A DNA stretch of 36,397 nucleotides from a virus: the IMG/VR virus record IMGVR_UViG_3300029922_000183, positions 1 through 36,397 of that record; one strand, written 5' to 3'. Within the stretch, counting starts at the first letter, position 1. Every line of letters begins with the position of its first letter. Position numbers and translations under genes: made by a program. This document shows positions 5,338 to 10,740 of the stretch, piece by piece. Below the pieces are notes generated by a model. That model saw only the letters and a list, made by a program, of their open reading frames with translations, had not been told where the DNA came from and made no database searches.

Positions 5338-5916
5338 ATGTACAAACCATACGTTCCGAACGAGAGAGTAGTTGATCGAGCGGTAGAGTTGTGGAAACGG
5401 ACTCTTCTTCAGGCTCCGACTTTTGACAATGGGGCACACGATCTACCGAACATGTTTGCCAGCGCACTGGCGACAGGTCTGGCAAACAAAAGCAAAGCAA
5501 CTCCTGAGCAGCTTGAGGCGTTCGGCGAGAAGCTGAAATACTTCCTGATGAATGAGCTTTCCTTGGAGGAGATTAAAGGAGAGCCTGAGCCTGAAAATTG
5601 TTATAAGTCCCTCCACAACAGTGTGGGGGTAGATTACCATCCGGACACTGTGTTGAGCGCGGCTGCAAACGCTGCGGGAATCAGCACCAACCTCTTCCCA
5701 TGGAAGACCAACATGAGCATCAATGTGGATTATGTGGCCTTCGGGGTGGGCTACTGTGCTCCATGGGATTACCACTACCCGTTGAAGAACGGTCGTTGGT
5801 TGATTACGCGACTCTCTGGTGAGGACATCAACAAGGTGATTGACTACGTGGAGGGTGAGACCCCAGCGTTCACTGTGGAGGCCCCTCCTTCTCTGGCTCT
5901 GGTGGTGGCGGAATGA
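5338..5916 (+). CDS. hypothetical protein
   Basis: A 192-residue protein starting MYKPYVPNERVVDRAVELWK. The N-terminal half is helical (one segment reads SKATPEQLEAFGEKLKYFLM) and contains FDNGAHDLPNMFASAL. The second half has YHPDTVLSAAANAAGI and a beta-rich part (MSINVDYVAFGVGYCAPWDY). GAGG lies 7 nt before the ATG. Position in an early-type operon and overlap with a zinc-ribbon gene are the only context. No family is recognised. Confidence 0.7.
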   Translation: MYKPYVPNERVVDRAVELWKRTLLQAPTFDNGAHDLPNMFASALATGLANKSKATPEQLEAFGEKLKYFLMNELSLEEIKGEPEPENCYKSLHNSVGVDYHPDTVLSAAANAAGISTNLFPWKTNMSINVDYVAFGVGYCAPWDYHYPLKNGRWLITRLSGEDINKVIDYVEGETPAFTVEAPPSLALVVAE

Positions 5917-6092
5917 ACTGCCCCGAATGTCAGACAGAGTTGATCGACAATACATGTACGATCTACTGTATGAAATGTGGGTACTACACCGGCCAGACAC
6001 CTGTCACATGGGCACAGACTCAGGCGAATTTTGCCGCTATTGGTTTAAATGTTCAGAGGTTCAATCCGCTACTCGATTGTTGGGAAGAATAA
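5913..6092 (+). CDS. small zinc-ribbon protein
   Basis: A 59-residue protein whose N-terminus holds CPEC and, after TIY, CMKCGYYTG: four cysteines in two knuckles, a treble-clef or zinc-ribbon fold. The C-terminal half (TWAQTQANFAAIG, then RFNPLLDCWEE) is unassigned. It starts by ATGA overlap with the upstream gene. Its TAA stop ends one base before the acceptor stem of tRNA-Gln at 6093. Confidence 0.7.
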   Translation: MNCPECQTELIDNTCTIYCMKCGYYTGQTPVTWAQTQANFAAIGLNVQRFNPLLDCWEE

Positions 6093-6166
6093 TCCGGGCT
6101 CGTTCAATGGTAGGACAACGGACTTTGACTCCGTGAATTGAAGTTCGAATCTTCAGCCCGGAGCCA
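6093..6166 (+). tRNA. tRNA-Gln(TTG), second copy
   Basis: Acceptor TCCGGGC/GCCCGGA is perfect; D-stem GTTC/GGAC has one wobble; stem ACGGA/TCCGT encloses CTTTGAC, giving TTG; T-stem TGAAG/CTTCA. Discriminator G and encoded CCA are present. U1-A72 with G73 is textbook glutamine identity. It lies alone, 3.7 kb from the main cluster and directly after a stop codon. Confidence 0.95.
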
Positions 6167-6186
6167 ATAATTGAAAGGTTTTTTGT

Positions 6187-6270
6187 ATGATTACTTGGCC
6201 TGAATTTTGGGGTATCATCGGTTGCACTGCAATCATGACAACTGTAACCTACTGGTTGTCGAAAAAATAA
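6187..6270 (+). CDS. micro membrane protein (27 residues)
   Basis: A 27-codon ORF starting MITWPEFWGIIGCTAIMTTV and ending in WLSKK: one hydrophobic helix with a positive end, probably a single-pass membrane peptide. GAAAGG lies about 7-8 nt before the ATG. It is the only gene between tRNA-Gln and the RNA-element array. Its small size keeps the confidence moderate. Confidence 0.5.
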   Translation: MITWPEFWGIIGCTAIMTTVTYWLSKK

Positions 6271-6274
6271 TTGG

Positions 6275-6307
6275 TTGCTTTTGATTTTTTGTGGTATTGT
6301 ATACCTT
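6275..6307 (+). promoter_or_regulatory. candidate promoter of the RNA-element array
   Basis: TTGGTT at 6272-6277 and TATTGT at 6296-6301 are separated by 18 nt, followed by TATACC. Initiation shortly downstream would start a transcript at or just before the first RNA element at 6308. The -10 has the same TATTGT form as the box before the gene at 1456. Confidence 0.4.
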
Positions 6308-6375
6308 GAGTCGGCTATTGCAGCCCTTCCTTCTACATCTATTGGACAGAGCTTAGGTCTGCTGCTCTCCGACTC
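6308..6375 (+). ncRNA. structured RNA element 1 (tandem family)
   Basis: A perfect 7-bp closing stem, GAGTCGG (6308-6314) with CCGACTC (6369-6375), encloses the core CTATT-GCAG-CCCTTCCTTCT on the left and AGGT-CTGC-TGCTCT on the right. GCAG (6320-6323) pairs with CTGC (6359-6362), and CC/GG can extend that helix across a mismatch. The middle is variable. A separate hairpin, TGAGTG/CACTCA, lies between this element and the next. Confidence 0.7.
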
Positions 6376-6412
6376 GCAAATTTTGAGTGTTGTTGATTGC
6401 ACTCATCAAGTA

Positions 6413-6495
6413 GAACCGGCTATTGCAACCCTTCCTTCTCACTTAATAACCCCCGCAAGGGGATTACCGATAACAGGTTTGCTGCTTTCCGGTTC
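6413..6495 (+). ncRNA. structured RNA element 2
   Basis: The closing stem GAACCGG/CCGGTTC is perfect and unlike element 1 in sequence. The core CTATT..CCCTTCCTTCT and TGCTTTCC is kept. The inner helix is GCAA (6425-6428) with TTGC (6479-6482), a compensatory change from GCAG/CTGC. The variable middle holds a CCCC-GCAA-GGGG hairpin with a GNRA tetraloop. Confidence 0.72.
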
Positions 6496-6500
6496 ATAAC

Positions 6501-6586
6501 ATAGGTTGGCTATTGGAGCCCTTCCTTCTAAAAATCAGAGCCGCAAGGCTCACTTCGAGAATCAGGTCTCCTGCTTTCCAACCTAT
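6501..6586 (+). ncRNA. structured RNA element 3
   Basis: The closing stem ATAGGTTGG/CCAACCTAT is 9 bp and perfect. The inner helix is GGAG with CTCC, a further compensated pair. The middle holds a GAGCC-GCAA-GGCTC hairpin. The element ends 11 nt before ATG 6598 and 17 nt before ATG 6604, so its 3' stem is just upstream of the AAAGG ribosome site of the TerD-like gene. Confidence 0.72.
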
Positions 6587-6603
6587 ACTGAAAGGTAATG
6601 TCC

Positions 6604-8814
6604 ATGTCTGTACAGTCCATTGTTTTGCGTCGTTCGAACAAGGTTATACTCCCGGTTCGGAACACCGTGTTTGTAGCCAAGTCCCCTGTGTCTCAGGCCC
6701 TTGTTGCTACTTTCAATCTGAACATTCAGTCTCTCGGCTACACCCTATCTGCCGATGCAATCAAGGCTATCTTGAAGTTGGGTGTGACCTCGGCCACTCT
6801 TGTGTTTGATGAAGTCCTGTCGAGCCTCAAGGAAATCAAAGGCGTACGCAGTTACAGGCCCATGTACCCGAACTTTCCGAAGCAGGTCATCGAGGCTTTG
6901 GATGCAGAACTGTACCTCAACGCGACGATGCACTATTTCAGCTTCTTGCTGGTTGACCTCACGGGTGACTCCAACAAGATTTGGTTGCCGAAGTATGCGA
7001 AGGATAAGCGTGAGCCACTTGACGAGAAGATTGAACTGCGTGTGCTCGGCGTGGCCGACAAGGTGGCTGTTGACATCCTGACCGACCGTATCGCTACGAG
7101 CAACACATCCCTCTCAGCATCGGACAAGGACGACTTGCGTACACTGCTTACCAGTGGGTATGGGCGGAACATTGACGACATGCTTTCGCGGATTAGCAAC
7201 AAAGAGAACCTCGCCTTCGTGAGTTCCATCATCTTGTCGTCGGGATCAGCAACTGACATCACTCCATATTTCCGCACGGCCACCGACATCCTACGTTTGG
7301 CGACCGCGATGAGTGGTGGTGACGTGTCGCTTAAGGACGACTCCAAGTTCAAGAAGTTCAAAAACTCAGAGCGTCGGTTCTTACTTGGCCTGTTGGAGCC
7401 TATCGGTAACAAGGTTGAGGACATGCTCCGCTGGCGCGAGCGTTGGGTGCGTCTTGGTCATCCACTGCATCCGGGTGAGTCTGCTAAGCGGTTTCCGACC
7501 ACGGCTCGGGCGTTCACCATTCTCCGTAACAATGAACATGTGGACACGTTCCGCACACAGGTGGAGTCCGCTGTTCGCTCCGGACATGTACTTCAGGCTG
7601 TGACGCTGTTGACTCAGCATCCGGGTGAGTTCGCTCGTCGGCTCGACCACGTGTTACGTCAAGCCCCCAACGCTCACACCCAGCTTCGTGTTGTTGATGC
7701 TTTTTTGTCAGTGGCTCACGAGGTCTCAACCCCGGTTCTGTTGCAGGTACTCGCTCACTTTGAGCATCGTGATGAAACTGACCTGCGTGTTGTGTTCCCG
7801 AAGGGGAACGTGGCGAAGGTTATGTCTCTGGATAAGCCCTTGGCGAAGCTGCCAAAGATAATCACTAATGCTGTCTCTGTTGGTATCGAGTCAGTCCTGT
7901 TGTCTCGTTTCTCAGCATTGCCGGATATGGGTAAAGTATATCTCGACCCGGCATTGCAGGATGTTCTCTTACCGTTCTCGCAGCGTTCGGCCAACAAGGC
8001 TCTCCGCACCTTGGTGCGTGGCTCCAAGTTGTCCTTCGGTGACGAGAAAAACACCATTCGTTTCTTCATCTGGTGGAAAGACGAAGATAAGTCCGATAAT
8101 AGCTTCGACAACGGACGGGTTGACCTTGACCTCTCGGCGTGTGCCTATGATGAGAATTGGGTGAGCATGGGAGCGGTGACGTATTACAACATGCGTGAGC
8201 AGTACGCAGTTCACAGCGGTGATATCACTTCGGCACCGAAAGGCGCGAGTGAGTTCATCGACGTGGATATTGCGGGGGCTGTTAAGGCTGGTGCGCGTTA
8301 CATCGTTCAGACGGTTCACAGCTTCACCGGCCAGAAGTTCTCTGACGTGCCGGAGGCTCTCGCTGGATTCATGCTTCGTGATAAGCCCCAGTCTGGTGAG
8401 GTATACGACCCTCGTACTGTTGTTGACCGGGCGGATGTGACGACCGAGGCCACCTCTGTTGTGCCGATGATTATCGACATCGTTGACCGCAAGGTTATTT
8501 GGGTTGATGCAGCGATGACAACTGGAGGTAGCCGTGGTTACCGTTATTTCTCTCGTGGCAACAACGTAGCTTCAACCCGTGGTACAATTGAATTGTTGGG
8601 TAAGGCGTTCACCAACATTCACAAGCCGACTCTGTACAGGTTGTTAAGTCTCCACGCAGCCGTGCGTGGTGAAGTAGTAGCTACCAAGGAAGAGGCGGAT
8701 GTGGTGTTTTCGGTGGAAGCCGGTACTCCTTTTGAACTCGACCGCATCGCTTCCGAGTTCATGGCAGACGCCGTAAAGGAATCTGCTGTGAAGCGGGAGG
8801 CGGTGGCAGTCTAA
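6604..8814 (+). CDS. large helical protein with C-terminal TerD-like domain
   Basis: A 736-residue protein. ATG 6604 is preferred because AAAGG lies 8 nt upstream; ATG 6598 would leave only 2 nt. Residues 1-460 are mostly helical, including repeats such as HPGEFARRLDHVLRQA. Residues about 470-680 look like the TerD beta-sandwich: FFIWWKDED, then RVDLDLSACAYD around residue 507, then VTYYNM, HSGDIT and ARYIVQTVHSFTGQKF. TerD proteins bind calcium and belong to tellurite and stress-response systems. Helical-plus-TerD proteins also occur in bacterial loci proposed to act in RNA repair (SCO0854/MXAN_6230-type), which this one resembles from memory; a search is needed. It sits between structured RNA elements, and the window also has an RNA ligase. 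A capsid or tail role seems unlikely. Confidence 0.65.
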   Translation: MSVQSIVLRRSNKVILPVRNTVFVAKSPVSQALVATFNLNIQSLGYTLSADAIKAILKLGVTSATLVFDEVLSSLKEIKGVRSYRPMYPNFPKQVIEALDAELYLNATMHYFSFLLVDLTGDSNKIWLPKYAKDKREPLDEKIELRVLGVADKVAVDILTDRIATSNTSLSASDKDDLRTLLTSGYGRNIDDMLSRISNKENLAFVSSIILSSGSATDITPYFRTATDILRLATAMSGGDVSLKDDSKFKKFKNSERRFLLGLLEPIGNKVEDMLRWRERWVRLGHPLHPGESAKRFPTTARAFTILRNNEHVDTFRTQVESAVRSGHVLQAVTLLTQHPGEFARRLDHVLRQAPNAHTQLRVVDAFLSVAHEVSTPVLLQVLAHFEHRDETDLRVVFPKGNVAKVMSLDKPLAKLPKIITNAVSVGIESVLLSRFSALPDMGKVYLDPALQDVLLPFSQRSANKALRTLVRGSKLSFGDEKNTIRFFIWWKDEDKSDNSFDNGRVDLDLSACAYDENWVSMGAVTYYNMREQYAVHSGDITSAPKGASEFIDVDIAGAVKAGARYIVQTVHSFTGQKFSDVPEALAGFMLRDKPQSGEVYDPRTVVDRADVTTEATSVVPMIIDIVDRKVIWVDAAMTTGGSRGYRYFSRGNNVASTRGTIELLGKAFTNIHKPTLYRLLSLHAAVRGEVVATKEEADVVFSVEAGTPFELDRIASEFMADAVKESAVKREAVAV

Positions 8815-8822
8815 AGTTTCTT

Positions 8823-8880
8823 GACTATCACCCTCTAATTAGAGGGGCTATTGAAGCCCTTCCTACTAAGGGCGATAGTC
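8823..8880 (+). ncRNA. divergent RNA element 4 masking a ribosome binding site
   Basis: The closing stem GACTATC (8823-8829) with GATAGTC (8874-8880) can extend by one pair into the A of ATG 8881. Inside are a palindromic hairpin CCCTCT-AATT-AGAGGG (8831-8846) and GCCCTT-CCTACT-AAGGGC (8856-8873). The core words CTATTG and AGCCCTTCCT match elements 1-3, but the right half AGGT..TGCTYT is absent. The AAGGG that would bind the ribosome is locked in the second hairpin. Confidence 0.6.
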
Positions 8881-9504
8881 ATGGTATTTTACACGGTATA
8901 CAGAACTCAGAACATCACAAACGGCAGGTATTACTTCGGCGTCCACAAGACTAGGAACCCGTATGATGGGTACCTTGGGTCGGGAAAAGTGCTCCGGACT
9001 GCGGTTAAAAAGTATGGTGAATCCTCGTTCATCAAGAACATATGTTTTGTCTTCGACAACCCTGAAGACGCTTTCTCCAAAGAGTTTGAATTGATTGAAT
9101 CGTATCGCGAAGACCCGTTGTGCTATAACCTGAGACAAGGGGGTAGCGGGGGTTTCGACTACATCAATCAGGCGGGGCTATCACCGGGATTTAACTACAT
9201 AAATGCCAACGGACTGGCTGCTGACAACAGGTTAAACCCTAAGCGAATTGAAGCGGTCAGGGCATGTTTGGTGGCACACCCGCGCTCTCACCCTTGTTCA
9301 GAAGAAACAAAACTCAAGTTACGGAAGGCTTTGGAAGGTCGGATATTGGGTGAACGTACCCAAGAGACCAGAGAGAAGATACGAGCCGCAAACAAAGGCA
9401 AGGTTCTATCTGAGGAGACTAAAGAAAAAATACGACAATCTCGATTAAATCGTGGTATTATTAGACATTGCGCGGCTATTGGAGCCCTTCCTTCTAAAAA
9501 TTGA
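8881..9504 (+). CDS. GIY-YIG homing endonuclease with NUMOD3 repeats
   Basis: A 207-residue protein. The N-terminal FYTVYR and RYYFGVHKTR are the GIY-YIG catalytic strands, followed by GYLGSGKVLRTAVKKYG and a catalytic-type Glu in EFELIESYR. The C-terminal half has tandem NUMOD3 DNA-binding repeats (SEETKLKLRKAL, QETREKIRAANKGK, SEETKEKIRQSRL). AAGGG lies 8 nt before ATG 8881, inside the element-4 hairpin; an upstream in-frame TTG at 8851 lies within that hairpin and was rejected. The final residues AAIGALPSKN are translated from the left half of RNA element 5, so the gene has no spacer from the array. It is a mobile gene inserted into the RNA-element array. Confidence 0.9.
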   Translation: MVFYTVYRTQNITNGRYYFGVHKTRNPYDGYLGSGKVLRTAVKKYGESSFIKNICFVFDNPEDAFSKEFELIESYREDPLCYNLRQGGSGGFDYINQAGLSPGFNYINANGLAADNRLNPKRIEAVRACLVAHPRSHPCSEETKLKLRKALEGRILGERTQETREKIRAANKGKVLSEETKEKIRQSRLNRGIIRHCAAIGALPSKN

Positions 9505-9543
9505 CCGATAATCAAACTAAAAGGTCTCCTGCTCTCCGCCAAT
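9467..9543 (+). ncRNA. structured RNA element 5
   Basis: The core CTATT-GGAG-CCCTTCCTTCTA on the left and AGGT-CTCC-TGCTCT on the right matches elements 1-3, with GGAG (9481-9484) pairing CTCC (9526-9529). The closing stem GCGG/CCGC is 4 bp and extends to ATTG/CAAT after a bulged C. GGTATT at 9454 could instead pair with AATACC (9541-9546), suggesting that an 11-12 nt stretch was inserted in the left arm. Its first 38 nt are also the 3' end of the endonuclease gene. Confidence 0.65.
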
Positions 9544-9550
9544 ACCATCG

Positions 9551-9580
9551 AAACCCCCAAGTAAACTTGGGGGTTTTAAC
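9551..9580 (+). terminator. intrinsic terminator
   Basis: An 11-bp perfect stem AAACCCCCAAG/CTTGGGGGTTT with a TAAA loop, then TTAAC. It ends the RNA-element and endonuclease block. The T-tract is short but overlaps the stem. Confidence 0.8.
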
Positions 9581-9609
9581 AAAACCTTGTATTAGCTATT
9601 GAGGGCCTC

Positions 9610-9807
9610 ATGCTTCTTCCTAGCCAGAACAGTTCTGAAACAGTTCGCTTCTATGTGAAGTCGAGCAATGGTGTGTATCTGGAGTCAAAGATATTCGTTA
9701 ATCAAGAAGATGCTGAGTTAGAAATGAAAAAGGAATTCTGGCAGGGCAGGGAACCTTGCGTTGTGCGGATTACCACCCTTGAAGAAGTTGTTTTACATGG
9801 AGAATAA
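9610..9807 (+). CDS. hypothetical small protein
   Basis: A 65-residue protein starting MLLPSQNSSETVRFYVKSSN, with a beta-hairpin-like front (RFYVKSSNGVYLESKIF), a helix (EDAELEMKKEFWQG) and a final strand (CVVRITTLEEVVL). GAGGG lies near the ATG and a TATTAG box is 14 nt upstream, shortly after the terminator, so this is probably the first gene of a new transcript. No family is recognised. Confidence 0.6.
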   Translation: MLLPSQNSSETVRFYVKSSNGVYLESKIFVNQEDAELEMKKEFWQGREPCVVRITTLEEVVLHGE

Positions 9808-10156
9808 ATGTATCGAACCAAACAAGGACTATGATTGTGCTTGTGCCATAATGTGGCCTGACGATGAACTCGCCAGCCATTGCCGGTGCGTATGTCATAC
9901 TCGGATTGAGGAGGATGCTTGGATCACCCAGAAGGCGGCAGAAGAGGATGGAGCATTTATCGCAGCGGGGCATATCGGCTTTTCCGCGATGTTTGCTCAG
10001 ATGAAATCCCGCTGTTCTCAAGTCCAACTCCCTTTGAAGCGTAGCAGTGAGCCTTGGTGGTTCATGCTCGTCGCAGCCGCAATCTCGTTTGGGATAACGA
10101 TAGGGTTTTTGTTACTGGCGTTGGGTGTTATTTACTTCGCTGCGAGGCCACACTAA
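9797..10156 (+). CDS. cysteine-rich membrane-anchored protein
   Basis: A 119-residue protein. The N-terminal part starts MENKCIEPNKDYDCACAIMW and continues HCRCVCHTRIEED, a cysteine/histidine-rich segment that probably binds metal. The C-terminus has one strong transmembrane helix (FMLVAAAISFGITIGFLLL, extended by ALGVIYFAA). ATG 9797 overlaps the previous gene by 11 nt. An upstream in-frame start at 9761 would add residues inside the previous gene. Its stop overlaps the next start as TAATG. Function unknown. Confidence 0.6.
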   Translation: MENKCIEPNKDYDCACAIMWPDDELASHCRCVCHTRIEEDAWITQKAAEEDGAFIAAGHIGFSAMFAQMKSRCSQVQLPLKRSSEPWWFMLVAAAISFGITIGFLLLALGVIYFAARPH

Positions 10157-10494
10157 TGCCACTAAAAGACAAGCAAGAAGTTCTTGAAGGCATCGCCTTC
10201 GGTCTTAACAAAGATGATTCATTTATTATGGGGTCATACATTACCTTCCGTAGGGAGTGGGCACAGGAAGTCGGCAAAGTTACCAAGATTTGGGTTGTGA
10301 ACGAGGGGAAACTCCTTCACGGAACTATACTTGGTCAAGTAAGGTGGTTCCCCCGTTGGCGTAAGTATGGGTTATTCACCGAGGGCGGCATGGTGTTCGA
10401 GGAGACCTGCCTTCGAGAAATTGGCTACTTCTGTGAAACGGCTACAAAGATTCATAAGGCAGCTTTAAAAGAGAGAAAAGCAGCATCAGCATAG
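10156..10494 (+). CDS. hypothetical protein
   Basis: A 112-residue protein starting MPLKDKQEVLEGIAFGLNKD, with beta-rich, aromatic segments (SYITFRREWAQEVG, then KIWVVNEGKLLHGTIL, then VRWFPRWRKYGLF) and a basic helical end. It is coupled by TAATG to the membrane-anchored gene upstream. The longer ORF from 10054 only overlaps the transmembrane coding region of that gene. No family is recognised. Confidence 0.6.
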   Translation: MPLKDKQEVLEGIAFGLNKDDSFIMGSYITFRREWAQEVGKVTKIWVVNEGKLLHGTILGQVRWFPRWRKYGLFTEGGMVFEETCLREIGYFCETATKIHKAALKERKAASA

Positions 10495-10502
10495 AAGGTG
10501 CT

Positions 10503-10673
10503 ATGGAAATTGATGATCGTAAGTTCGCTGCATTCATTCGGTATTATGGCCGGAAAGCGTTTGAAGAGGGTGATGAGGATGCGTATATTCGCTATCCCTT
10601 TGAAGGCATGGGTACAGACTCCAAAGACTATTCGAGTTCTTCCTGCGGACACTTTGCAAGTGGATGGTGTTGA
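10503..10673 (+). CDS. small hypothetical protein
   Basis: A 56-residue ORF: MEIDDRKFAAFIRYYGRKAF, then EEGDEDAYIRYPFEGMG and a serine-rich end with CGHFASGWC. GAAGGTG lies just before the ATG at 10503. A second frame across 10498-10728 gives a less protein-like N-terminus but a plausible end (LPADTLQVDGVESPTVVFIA), so a frameshift or a second tiny gene cannot be excluded. Confidence 0.5.
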   Translation: MEIDDRKFAAFIRYYGRKAFEEGDEDAYIRYPFEGMGTDSKDYSSSSCGHFASGWC

Positions 10674-10728
10674 AAGTCCCACTGTGGTTTTTATAGCGTT
10701 TGTTGATAAGACTGAAGCTGAGACATAG

Positions 10729-10740
10729 TATTAGTCTACA
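10729..10740 (+). promoter_or_regulatory. leaderless-type -10 box before the helicase
   Basis: TATTAG, 5 nt, then ATG 10740, with no Shine-Dalgarno sequence. The string AGTATTAGTCTACATG differs by a single base from the thioredoxin start region at 3518-3532. TTGATA lies 20 nt upstream as a poor -35 candidate. Confidence 0.5.

Noticed and set aside
6308-6586. CRISPR array
   Set aside because: The repeated parts are split left and right halves of a fold with differing stems, not identical direct repeats with uniform spacers.
6275-6809. ORFs over the RNA elements
   Set aside because: They read through conserved stems, share no protein family, and end inside the TerD-like gene in another frame.
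10498-10728. 76-residue ORF starting MLWKLMIVSSLH
   Set aside because: Its first half is the wrong frame of a better 56-residue ORF; only its end looks protein-like, so it was mentioned but not listed.
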